The position numbers were made by a program, and so were the translations under genes. A stretch of 64,000 bases of DNA. Source: Stenotrophomonas maltophilia (GTDB lineage Bacteria > Pseudomonadota > Gammaproteobacteria > Xanthomonadales > Xanthomonadaceae). Below the pieces are notes generated by a model that searched no databases, was not told the DNA's origin, and saw only the letters and a list, made by a program, of their open reading frames with translations. Location: the NCBI GenBank assembly GCA_002364755.1, contig DEZI01000029.1, forward strand, positions 1 to 64,000, given 5' to 3'. Every line of letters starts with the position of its first letter. The stretch's first letter is position 1. Below, piece by piece: positions 44,320-53,736 of this stretch.

Positions 44320-44883
44320 TCAGCCCTTGATCGCGGCCAGGATGCGGGCTTCGATCTCGTCCAGGTCACCGACACCATCGACGCGGGCCAGGGTGCCACG
44401 GCCGGCGTAGAAGTCGACCACCGGGGCGGTCTGGTCGTTGTAGACCTGCAGGCGCTGGCGCACCGCTTCCGGGTTGTCGTCGGCACGGCCCTGCTCCTGG
44501 GCGCGGCCGGCGATGCGCTCGACCAGCAGCTCGGTGGCCACGTCCAGCTGCACCACGGCGTCCAGCGGCTGGCCGATCTTGGCCAACAGGCCGTCCATCG
44601 CATTGGCCTGGGCCACATTGCGCGGGTAGCCGTCCAGGATGAAGCCCTTGGCGACATCGGCCTGGGTCAGGCGCGACTCCAGCATGCCCAGCAGGATGTC
44701 ATCGGACACCAGGTTGCCGGCATCCATCACCGCCTTGGCCTGCTTGCCCAGCTCCGAGCCCGCGGCGATTTCCGCGCGCAGCATGTCACCGGTCGAGATA
44801 TGGGCGATGCCCAGCTTTTCCTTCAGGCGCGTCGCCTGCGTCCCCTTGCCCGAACCGGGCGGTCCCAACAGAACCAATCGCAT
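44320..44883 (-). CDS. adk: Adenylate kinase
   Basis: 187 residues, the short form without a zinc-binding LID. P-loop LLGPPGSGKGTQATRL at the N-terminus, then HISTGDMLRAEIAAGSELGK and GFILDGYPRNVAQA. It interconverts ATP, ADP and AMP. It is divergent from pfp, 136 bp away, which places it at the head of a nucleotide- and pyrophosphate-handling stretch. Confidence 0.97.
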   Translation of the reverse strand: MRLVLLGPPGSGKGTQATRLKEKLGIAHISTGDMLRAEIAAGSELGKQAKAVMDAGNLVSDDILLGMLESRLTQADVAKGFILDGYPRNVAQANAMDGLLAKIGQPLDAVVQLDVATELLVERIAGRAQEQGRADDNPEAVRQRLQVYNDQTAPVVDFYAGRGTLARVDGVGDLDEIEARILAAIKG

Positions 44884-45019
44884 TGACCTGACTCCAACGT
44901 GTTGAAAACAAAGAAAGTTCGCGCCCCGGACGGACCGGTATCGCTGCACCGCAATAGCGCCACTTTAGCGCATCCGGGTAATGTCTCTGCAATGTCCCCC
45001 TCAGCGAGCAGGTAGAAGC

Positions 45020-46276
45020 ATGCGCAACGGCACCCTCCTCTACGCCCAGTCCGGCGGCGTCACGGCGGTCATCAACGCCACCGCGGCGGCGGTCATCGAG
45101 CAGGCCCGGGCCAAGGGCATCAAGGTCCTGGCCGCCCGCAACGGCATCCTCGGCGCCCTGCGCGAGGAGCTGATCGACACCAGCAAGGAGAGTGCCGCCG
45201 CCATCCGCGCCCTCGCCCACACCCCGGGCGGCGCTTTCGGGTCGTGCCGGGTCAAGCTGAAATCGCTGGAGGCCGACCGGGCCCGTTACGACCGCCTGCT
45301 GGAGGTGCTGCGCGCCCACGACGTGCGCTGGTTCCTCTACAACGGCGGCAACGACTCGGCCGATACCGCGCTGAAGGTCTCGCTGCTGGCCAAGGCGTCC
45401 GGCTACGACCTGACCTGCATCGGCGTGCCCAAGACCATCGACAACGACCTGGCCGTGACCGACACCTGCCCGGGCTTCGGCTCGGCGGCCAAGTACACCG
45501 CGGTTTCGGTGCGCGAGGCCGCGCTGGACGTGGCGGCGATGGCCGAGACCTCCACCCGCGTCTTCATCTACGAGGCGATGGGCCGCCACGCCGGCTGGCT
45601 GGCAGCTGCCGCGGGCCTGGCCGGCAACGGCGAAGACGAAGCTCCGCACATCATCCTGCTGCCCGAGCGTGCCTATGACGAGGCGACCTTCCTGGCCAAG
45701 GTCAAGGCCGTGGTCGAGCGCGTCGGCTACTGCGTGGTCGTGGCCTCCGAGGGCATCGCCAGCGCCGATGGCCGCTTCGTCGCCGATGCCGGTGGTGGCA
45801 AGGATTCCTTCGGCCATTCGCAGCTGGGCGGCGTCGCCGCGCACCTGGCCGGCCGGGTCAAGGACCAGCTGGGCCTGAAGGTGCACTGGGCCCTGCCCGA
45901 CTACCTGCAGCGCTCGGCCCGCCACCTAGCCAGCAAGACCGACTGGGAACAGGCGCAGGCGGTGGGCAAGGCCGCCGTGCAGCTGGCGCTGAAGGGCCAG
46001 AACGGGGTGATGCCGGTGATCGTGCGCAGCAGCGATGCGCCCTACCGCTGGAAGATCGAAGCCGCGCCGCTGGCGAAGATCGCCAACCATGAGAAGAAGA
46101 TGCCGGCCGGCTTCATCCGCCGCGACGGCTTCGGCATCACCGCCAAGGCACGCGCCTACCTGCAACCGCTGATCAAGGGCGAAGCCCCCCTTCCCTATGG
46201 CACTGACGGCCTGCCCAAGTACGTCACCCTGAAGAACGTGGCGGTGAAGCAGAAGCTGCCTGCGTTCGAGGGCTGA
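45020..46276 (+). CDS. pfp: Pyrophosphate-dependent 6-phosphofructokinase
   Basis: 418 residues. YAQSGGVTAVINATAAAVIE, FLYNGGNDSADTA, and IGVPKTIDNDLAVTDTCPGF are the PFK substrate and phosphoryl-donor loops. GGND, where ATP enzymes have GGDG, marks the PPi-dependent class, as expected in xanthomonads. YEAMGRHAGWLAAAA follows. It phosphorylates fructose 6-phosphate reversibly with PPi, and so serves glycolysis and gluconeogenesis. AGCAGGTAGAAGC before the ATG is a weak ribosome site. Confidence 0.95.
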   Translation: MRNGTLLYAQSGGVTAVINATAAAVIEQARAKGIKVLAARNGILGALREELIDTSKESAAAIRALAHTPGGAFGSCRVKLKSLEADRARYDRLLEVLRAHDVRWFLYNGGNDSADTALKVSLLAKASGYDLTCIGVPKTIDNDLAVTDTCPGFGSAAKYTAVSVREAALDVAAMAETSTRVFIYEAMGRHAGWLAAAAGLAGNGEDEAPHIILLPERAYDEATFLAKVKAVVERVGYCVVVASEGIASADGRFVADAGGGKDSFGHSQLGGVAAHLAGRVKDQLGLKVHWALPDYLQRSARHLASKTDWEQAQAVGKAAVQLALKGQNGVMPVIVRSSDAPYRWKIEAAPLAKIANHEKKMPAGFIRRDGFGITAKARAYLQPLIKGEAPLPYGTDGLPKYVTLKNVAVKQKLPAFEG

Positions 46277-46281
46277 CCGTC

Positions 46282-46342
46282 AGTAGATCCACGCCATGCG
46301 TGGATGCGACATCGGTGCCGACCAACGGTCGGCACCCACCTC
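46282..46342. repeat. Two SMAG elements after pfp
   Basis: A forward GTAGATCCACGCCATGCGTG and an inverted GTGCCGACCAACGGTCGGCA copy ending CCCACC. Confidence 0.75.
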
Positions 46343-46349
46343 ACCTGTA

Positions 46350-46853
46350 TCAATTACAGGCCTTGCCTTCCACCTGCAACTGCGCGGCGAACATCGTCAC
46401 CTGCGGGATCTTGCCGGCGGCTGCCTGCTTCTTCGCTTCTTCCAGATAGATGCGCGACTGGCCCTGGCCATCCAGCGCCTGGGTGTTGTTGACCGGCAGG
46501 CGCCATACCCGCACCACCGCCTGCTGCGCCGGGCACGCGGCATTGGGCACGCGGATCACGTCGTTGAGCTTCCAGCCCTTGTCGGCACTCGGCTGCGCCT
46601 TGGCGTAATCGACGAAGCGGGCGCGCGGCTGGCACTGCTCACTGGTGCGCACGGCGGAGAAGCGGTACGGCTCGGCGGCCTGGCCGGTGAAGACGCCTTC
46701 CAGGCGTGCGCAGGCTTCGGGAATCTGCCGTAGCGTATGCACCGCGCCTACGGCCTGGGGTGCGCCGACCGCCCGTTGCAGTTCGGGAGTTTGCGCGGCC
46801 AGGGCCGGCAGCGCCGGGACCAGGGCGGCAAACATCAGCAGGGACAGGCGCAT
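46350..46853 (-). CDS. Secreted protein of unknown function
   Basis: 167 residues. A signal peptide of about 19 residues ends ALA-AQ (LLMFAALVPALPALA). The mature part has four Cys (EACARLEG, SEQCQPR, NAACPAQQ and the C-terminal GKACN), which could form two disulfides in the periplasm. VVRVWRLPVNNTQALDGQ is a notable stretch. I do not recognise the family. It lies on the opposite strand between pfp and hppA. Confidence 0.75.
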   Translation of the reverse strand: MRLSLLMFAALVPALPALAAQTPELQRAVGAPQAVGAVHTLRQIPEACARLEGVFTGQAAEPYRFSAVRTSEQCQPRARFVDYAKAQPSADKGWKLNDVIRVPNAACPAQQAVVRVWRLPVNNTQALDGQGQSRIYLEEAKKQAAAGKIPQVTMFAAQLQVEGKACN

Positions 46854-46859
46854 GGGGGA

Positions 46860-47190
46860 ATCTCCGTCAGGACTGTGCGCAGGCTTGCAGAAGGCGGCTT
46901 AACGGGGTGCAAAGGGTCTGTTGCTCTCAAAGCATGCCCATGGCCCGGCGGCGGGTTACGCACGCATGGCGATGCGTTCATCTGGAGGGCGCCCACGGGT
47001 CATGCGGCGCGGCGCGGCCCGGCGCTACCATCCTGGCGCGGAGGGACGCATACTGCGGGCACCAGGGAATGCTGAACACCGCCATACGTCGGACGACCGT
47101 TTCGGTCGGTACGGGTTGGTTCCAGGCTGCAACCCGTCGTCCCCCTCGTGGTGCCGTTCATCGCCACTGGATGCTCACCATCCATTCTGC
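46860..47190. other. Spacer upstream of hppA
   Basis: It contains a degenerate SMAG remnant (GCGGCCCGGCGCTACC, about 47014-47029) and a small hairpin CGACCGTTTCGGTCG at 47095-47109. It must hold the hppA promoter. No gene is seen. Confidence 0.45.
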
Positions 47191-47201
47191 GGAGGGGTCT
47201 G

Positions 47202-49225
<2,024 letters not shown>

Positions 49226-49229
<4 letters not shown>

Positions 49230-49386
49230 ATCCACGCCATGCGACGACTGGGGTCGAAGCCCCTGCCGCAGTAGATCCACGCCATGCGTGGATGGCATCC
49301 GGATCGGGGCAGAGCCCTTTCCTGCGGAAAGGGATCCGACCCCGTTGTCGATTCGCCCTGTAGAGTCGAGCAAGCTTGACTCTACA
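49226..49386. repeat. SMAG and second-type palindromes after hppA
   Basis: A broken GTAGATCCACGCCATGCG at 49226, an intact copy at 49271, the second palindrome family at 49306-49343 (GGGGCAGAGCCCTTT ... AAAGGGATCCGACCCC), and a near-perfect palindrome GTAGAGTCGAGCAAGC/TTGACTCTAC at about 49360-49385. Confidence 0.78.
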
Positions 49387-49393
49387 GGGCCGT

Positions 49394-49984
49394 TCAGCGA
49401 GCGAATTCCTTCTCGACGTGGGCGTGGACGCTACGGAAAGCGATGTTGGCGGCGTCGATCATCTGCTCGATCTGCGCAGGTGTCAGCGCCACTGCATCCA
49501 GCGCCGTGGTGAAGCAGCGCCAGTGCGCCGCCACCCCGCCAGGGTGCCCGGCCAGGTGGCGGGCTCCGAACTGGTGGTCCAGCCCCAGCGCGGCGGCCAT
49601 CCGATAAAGCACGGCGGCCCCGAGACTGGACCCTTCCACCACGTACATCCAGCCCAATGCTTCCGGCAGCGATGCGCCCGGCAGCCGGGCATCGGGATCC
49701 TGCGCAGGCAGATCCACGCCCAGATCCTGCAGGTCGCGGCAGACCTGCTGCAGCCGGCGGCGCTCTGGCAGATCGGGCAGCAGAGCCATCAGCGTCGGCA
49801 TGCCATAGAGTGCATCAACACTGCAATGCAGGCGGTACTGCACTTTCAGGAAACTACCGAAGCGGGCGCGGTCAGCAAAAATGCCTTCGGCCATGATGCG
49901 CTTGTCCAGCGCGTCGTGGCTGGCCCGCGTTGCGGCTTTCAGAAGGGCGCTGCGGTTGCGACCGCTCGCGTCTGGGGTGTTCAT
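49394..49984 (-). CDS. Biliverdin-producing heme oxygenase
   Basis: 196 residues. ALLKAATRASHDALDKRIM carries the proximal heme-ligand His near residue 23. GWMYVVEGSSLGAAVLYRM is the conserved distal-helix region of BphO/HemO-type enzymes. It degrades heme to biliverdin, CO and iron, either for iron release or to supply chromophore to a bacteriophytochrome. No phytochrome gene is near. I start at MNTPDASG; the open frame continues upstream without similarity. Divergent from the DUF2789 gene with 59 bp between. Confidence 0.88.
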   Translation of the reverse strand: MNTPDASGRNRSALLKAATRASHDALDKRIMAEGIFADRARFGSFLKVQYRLHCSVDALYGMPTLMALLPDLPERRRLQQVCRDLQDLGVDLPAQDPDARLPGASLPEALGWMYVVEGSSLGAAVLYRMAAALGLDHQFGARHLAGHPGGVAAHWRCFTTALDAVALTPAQIEQMIDAANIAFRSVHAHVEKEFAR

Positions 49985-50043
49985 CACGGGACGACGGAAG
50001 ACATAGATAATGCAGCTTACCTTTCCTTTGCCAGGCTGTCGCA

Positions 50044-50301
50044 ATGATCACCACCGAACCGAGCATGACCAATCTGTTCCTGCAGCTGGGCCTTGAAGAG
50101 ACCCCCGAGGCGATCGCCAGCTTCATCAGCAGCCATCAGCTCGACACCGGGGTAGAGGTGGCCGACGCCCCGTTCTGGAGCGATGCACAGCGTCAGTTCC
50201 TTGCCGAATCGCTGCAGGCGGACGCTGCCTGGACGACGGTGGTGGATGAGCTGAACGAAGCGCTGCACCAGGACGCTGTTCAGGCCACCGCCGCGACCTG
50301 A
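50044..50301 (+). CDS. DUF2789 family protein
   Basis: 85 residues. NLFLQLGLEETPEAIASFIS, then APFWSDAQRQFLAESLQADA and WTTVVDELNEALHQDA fit the DUF2789 family. It is a small, probably cytoplasmic helical protein of unknown function. MTNLFLQ (50068) is an alternative start, but CAGG upstream of 50044 supports the longer form. Confidence 0.88.
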   Translation: MITTEPSMTNLFLQLGLEETPEAIASFISSHQLDTGVEVADAPFWSDAQRQFLAESLQADAAWTTVVDELNEALHQDAVQATAAT

Positions 50302-50311
50302 AATCCCTTGG

Positions 50312-50791
50312 TTACAGGCACTCGGTCAGACCGTCGTAGACACTGACCGACGTACCGGGCAACGGCACATCGATGGACTCCCGCGGAGGCGCGGCTTCCA
50401 GCGCCTGCAGCAGGCTCTCCAGCGGCGTGCCCACAGCCAGCGGCAACGCGCAGGCATAGCTGCGCAGGTCCATATCGATACTACCGTCGCCCAGTACCGA
50501 GCTGTTGCTGCCGGCAAAGGTCCAGACGCAGCCGGCCACCGTGCCACTGGCCCGCTCCACCGCGCAGCGCAGGCGCATGGCCTGCAGGTTGTAGTACTCG
50601 CCTTCGCAGAAGGTGTCCCCGCAGACGTCATCGAAGCCGGCCACCAGCGCGCGTTCAACGGCGAGGAAGCGCTGCCAGCCACTGCCGGCGTCCGGGTAGA
50701 GGCGGGCATCGACATAGCGGTCCGCGGCAGTCGCGGCCGGGCCGGCAAGGCACAACAGCAGGCCGGTCATCATCGACAGGGCGCGCATCAT
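50312..50791 (-). CDS. Secreted Cys-containing protein, paralogue B
   Basis: 159 residues with a signal peptide ending AATA-AD (about residue 23). The core VCGDTFCEGEYYNLQAMRLR with CAVERASGTVAGCVW matches the upstream gene closely, including the cysteine positions. The C-terminus ends DGLTECL. AGGAGG lies 5 nt before the first ATG, which also overlaps the upstream stop (ATGA). The family is not one I recognise. The cysteines probably form disulfides in the periplasm or outside the cell. Confidence 0.8.
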   Translation of the reverse strand: MMRALSMMTGLLLCLAGPAATAADRYVDARLYPDAGSGWQRFLAVERALVAGFDDVCGDTFCEGEYYNLQAMRLRCAVERASGTVAGCVWTFAGSNSSVLGDGSIDMDLRSYACALPLAVGTPLESLLQALEAAPPRESIDVPLPGTSVSVYDGLTECL

Positions 50792-51285
50792 CCCTTCCTC
50801 CTCTGGCCACCGGGCCGCTGCAGGCACTCCGAAAGGTCGTCGAACAGTCCGTACTCAAGCCCGGGCAAGGGCGCCATCAGCCCGTCCGGGGCGTCCAGCG
50901 ATGCATGGAAGGCCTCTACGGGAACGCCCGGCCGCAGTTCCACCGGGCATTGCCAACCCGCGTTGTCGACCTCGACGTCGCCCGTGCCGGGGTTCACCCG
51001 CAGCTCGCTGGCAGCAATCACCCACGCGCAGCGCTGCACGGTGCCGGCACCCGCTTCCACGGCGCAGCGGAACTGCATGACCCGGTAGTTGCTGTAATCC
51101 CCTTCGCAGAAGGTATCGGCGCACAGCGCGTTGAACTGACCGGAAAGGGCGGCTTCCAGGTCGTAGAAGCGGTCCCAGTTGGCTTCGCTGGTGGGGAAAT
51201 CGATGAGATCCACATGGCTGCCGGCGAGCGCCGCTGGGGCGGCGGACAGCAGCGCGGCAAGGCCACAGCAACGCATCCAGGTCAT
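50788..51285 (-). CDS. Secreted Cys-containing protein, paralogue A
   Basis: 165 residues. The signal peptide runs MTWMRCCGLAALLSAAPAAL and ends near AGS. ALCADTFCEGDYSNYRVMQF, then RCAVEAGAGTVQRCAWVIAA mirrors paralogue B, and the C-terminal DDLSECLQRPGG resembles its DGLTECL. GGAGG 7 nt upstream sets the ATG at 51285. Both genes are translationally coupled and probably arose by tandem duplication. Function unknown. Confidence 0.8.
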   Translation of the reverse strand: MTWMRCCGLAALLSAAPAALAGSHVDLIDFPTSEANWDRFYDLEAALSGQFNALCADTFCEGDYSNYRVMQFRCAVEAGAGTVQRCAWVIAASELRVNPGTGDVEVDNAGWQCPVELRPGVPVEAFHASLDAPDGLMAPLPGLEYGLFDDLSECLQRPGGQRRKG

Positions 51286-51472
51286 TACGGCACCTCCTCG
51301 GGAATGAGGCTCCAGCCTGCGCCGCCACACGGCCCGGCCCCATCGGGGAACCCCGCCCCGCCCCCTCGGCCGGGGCCCACTACGAAGGTCGGCCCCGCCC
51401 TACCCTGCACAGCGCCCTGCAAAGGCATAAAATGGTGAGCTATCCGTCCACATCCCCCACCTGGAGCACACC

Positions 51473-52009
51473 ATGGGCCTGGAACTCGTCTCGCCCGGCA
51501 AGAACCCGCCGGAAGAAATCAACGTCATCATCGAGATCCCGAAGGACTCGGAGCCGGTGAAGTACGAAGTGGACAAGGAGACGGGCGCGATCTTCGTCGA
51601 CCGCATCCTGTCGACCCCGATGCGCTACCCGTGCAACTACGGCTACGTGCCGAGCACCCTGTGTGGCGATGGCGACCCGGCCGACGTGCTGGTGGTGCTG
51701 CCGCTGCCGCTGGTCCCGGGTTCGGTCGTGCGCTGCCGTCCGGTCGGCGTGCTGAAGATGAGCGATGAGGCGGGCAGCGACGAGAAGATCCTGGCCGTGC
51801 CGGTCTCGAAGATCTTCAGCGGCTACGCCCACGTCGAGGACATCGCCCAGGTGTCCAGCCACTGGCTGGAGCGCATCGGCCACTTCTTCGAGCACTACAA
51901 GGATCTGGAGAAGGGCAAGTGGGTCAAGCTGGACGGTTGGGGTGGCGCGGCCGAGGCCAAGCAGATCCTGATCGAGGCGCACCAGCGCCACCTCGACAGC
52001 AAGGCCTGA
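51473..52009 (+). CDS. ppa: Inorganic pyrophosphatase (family I)
   Basis: 178 residues. YEVDKETGAIFVDRIL, YPCNYGYVPSTLCGDGDPAD and VLVVLPLPLVPGS hold the metal-binding Asp cluster (DGDPAD) of family I enzymes. It hydrolyses cytoplasmic PPi. A TAAAAT hexamer at 51428-51433 could be its -10. A hairpin ATCGCTCCGG/CCGGAGCGAT at 52021-52049 follows the stop, without a T tract. It acts on the same PPi pool as pfp and hppA nearby. Confidence 0.97.
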   Translation: MGLELVSPGKNPPEEINVIIEIPKDSEPVKYEVDKETGAIFVDRILSTPMRYPCNYGYVPSTLCGDGDPADVLVVLPLPLVPGSVVRCRPVGVLKMSDEAGSDEKILAVPVSKIFSGYAHVEDIAQVSSHWLERIGHFFEHYKDLEKGKWVKLDGWGGAAEAKQILIEAHQRHLDSKA

Positions 52010-52160
52010 GTCTGAACAGGATCGCTCCGGTGCCACGCGCCGGAGCGATGCTGGTCACGTTTCAACACTGCGGCCCATCACTGTTGGCGCCGTATTAGGT
52101 AAATTGCGTCACTTCACACGTCATCGACGCGCGCCGTCGAGACAGCCAGGGGAATGTGTC

Positions 52161-53282
52161 GTGCGTATTCTGCTAGTTGGGGATTCAGCCAGCCTGCCGG
52201 CTGAGCTGAGCGAGTTCATTGCCGATCTTGGGGAAGAGTGGCAACCGCTGACCGCCTTCGATGGCCACACCGCGATGTCTGCGGTGGCCGCGCAGGGCGT
52301 GGATGCGGTGATCGTCTGCCCGCAGCTGCCCGACCTCAATGCAACCACGTTGCTGGGGCAGATCCGCACGCTGCGGCCTGAAACCATCCGTATCGCACTG
52401 GTCGATGCCCAGCAAGGCAACCGTCCACCGCCGGCGCGCCTGATCGGCGTGGCCCACCGCTTCCTGCCGCTGCCGCTGGCGCCGGAAGTGCTGCTGGAAG
52501 CGCTGACCAGCCTGGAAGAGCTGCGCGAGGTGCTCGACAGCCCTCGCCTGCGCGATGCCATCGGCCGTATCGAGAAGCTGCCCTCACCGCCGCACCTGTA
52601 CCTGAGCCTGACCCAGGCGCTGGAGCATGACGACGACACCGACAGTGCCGACGTGGCCAAGCTGGTGGCCGCTGATCCGGCGATCGCGGCCAAGGTGCTG
52701 CAGCTGTCCAATTCGGCGTTCTTCAGCCAGGGCCGCACCATTGCCGACCTGCGTACCGCGGTGACCCGCCTGGGCCTGGCCACGCTGCGCGACCTTGTGC
52801 TGGCCAGCGAAGTGTTTTCCGCGCCGACGCTGTCGGCTGCCGAACGCAATTCGCTGCAGCAGCGTGCGCTGATGGCCTCGCGCCTGGCCGCGCGCCTGCT
52901 GCCCGAATCCAGCGCCGAGCTGGGTGCGACCGCCGCCCTGCTCGCCGATATCGGCCTGCTGCTGCCGGGCGTGCGCAACGAGCGCAGTGAACCGGCGCTG
53001 GCCGATGACCCGCGCCCCGGCCATGCCGAGGCCGGTGCCTATCTGCTGGGCCTGTGGGGCCTGCCGATGCCGATCATCGAAGCAGTGGCCTTCCACCTGC
53101 AGCCGCAGCGCGCCAACACGCGCAGCTTCTGGGTGACCGGCGCGGTGCACGTGGCGCTGGCGCTGGTCAACGGCGACCCGGTGGACGAGGACTACCTGCA
53201 GCGTGCCGGCGTGCTGAACAAGCTGCCGCAGTGGCGCGAGCATGCCAACAGCCTGATGGGACTGGTACCCACCGAAGCCTGA
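52161..53282 (+). CDS. HDOD domain protein with a degenerate receiver domain
   Basis: 373 residues from GTG, with AGGGGA upstream; the longer ATG frame lacks a domain. The N-terminal 120 residues fold like a response-regulator receiver (RILLVGDSASLPAEL, then VIVCPQLPDLNATTLL), but the phospho-acceptor position (about residue 53) is Cys, not Asp. An HDOD domain follows at about 135-340 (LVAADPAIAAKVLQLSNSAF, TAVTRLGLATLRDLVLASEV). HDOD proteins link to c-di-GMP or regulatory output without phosphodiesterase activity. It is likely phosphorylation-independent. Confidence 0.88.
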   Translation: MRILLVGDSASLPAELSEFIADLGEEWQPLTAFDGHTAMSAVAAQGVDAVIVCPQLPDLNATTLLGQIRTLRPETIRIALVDAQQGNRPPPARLIGVAHRFLPLPLAPEVLLEALTSLEELREVLDSPRLRDAIGRIEKLPSPPHLYLSLTQALEHDDDTDSADVAKLVAADPAIAAKVLQLSNSAFFSQGRTIADLRTAVTRLGLATLRDLVLASEVFSAPTLSAAERNSLQQRALMASRLAARLLPESSAELGATAALLADIGLLLPGVRNERSEPALADDPRPGHAEAGAYLLGLWGLPMPIIEAVAFHLQPQRANTRSFWVTGAVHVALALVNGDPVDEDYLQRAGVLNKLPQWREHANSLMGLVPTEA

Positions 53283-53301
53283 TCCTGCCCTCGCGGCAGA
53301 C

Positions 53302-53331
53302 CGATGGCGCGCCCGGTTGGGCGCGCCATCC
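53302..53331. terminator. Hairpin between convergent genes
   Basis: ATGGCGCGCCC/GGGCGCGCCAT stem with loop GGTT. It lies between the HDOD gene and the converging small gene and could serve both; there is no T tract. Confidence 0.55.
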
Positions 53332-53336
53332 GCGCA

Positions 53337-53540
53337 TCAGCGCTGCGGACAGGCGTCACGGCGCCATTGCGCCTCACAGAACCATTCCTTGCCGCCAGCC
53401 GCCAGGCACTCCTGGCGGACCAGGGTGCAGTACATGCCACCGCCACAGATGATGATGGTGTTCTGCGCCGAAACGGCGCCGACCAGGGTGGCGTACATCA
53501 GGACCGCGGCCGAGATCTTGCGGATGAGCGTCGACTTCAT
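53337..53540 (-). CDS. Small exported Cys-rich protein
   Basis: 67 residues. A signal peptide of about 25 residues (KISAAVLMYATLVGAVSA) is followed by a short mature part with five Cys (IIICGGGMYCTLVRQECLAA, WFCEAQWRRDACPQR). GGAG 6 nt before the ATG at 53540 decides the start over an ATG two codons upstream. I do not know the family. Confidence 0.65.
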   Translation of the reverse strand: MKSTLIRKISAAVLMYATLVGAVSAQNTIIICGGGMYCTLVRQECLAAGGKEWFCEAQWRRDACPQR

Positions 53541-53679
53541 GGCCATCTCCAGGCGTCCGTCATTGGACAGGCCTGACTGTGCTGATCGCGACAGCACGAG
53601 ACCATGACTCACTGCTCCCTCCGGGCCCGTTGGGATTTCCCCTACCGCAGATTCAGAAGAGCCTCATCCGCAAACGAAA

Positions 53680-53709
53680 AGAGGGCGGACCTTGCGGTCC
53701 GCCCTCCTG
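53680..53709 (-). terminator. TonB-receptor gene terminator
   Basis: GAGGGCGGACC/GGTCCGCCCTC stem with loop TTGC. On the minus strand it is followed by TTTTCGTTTG. It lies about 28 bp after the receptor stop. Confidence 0.85.
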
Positions 53710-53736
53710 TGCTGCGTGTTGCGACGCTTCGATGGA

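Noticed and set aside
49985..50043. Fur box between heme oxygenase and DUF2789 genes
   Set aside because: Only a single GATAAT-like hexamer is seen, not a 19-bp Fur operator.
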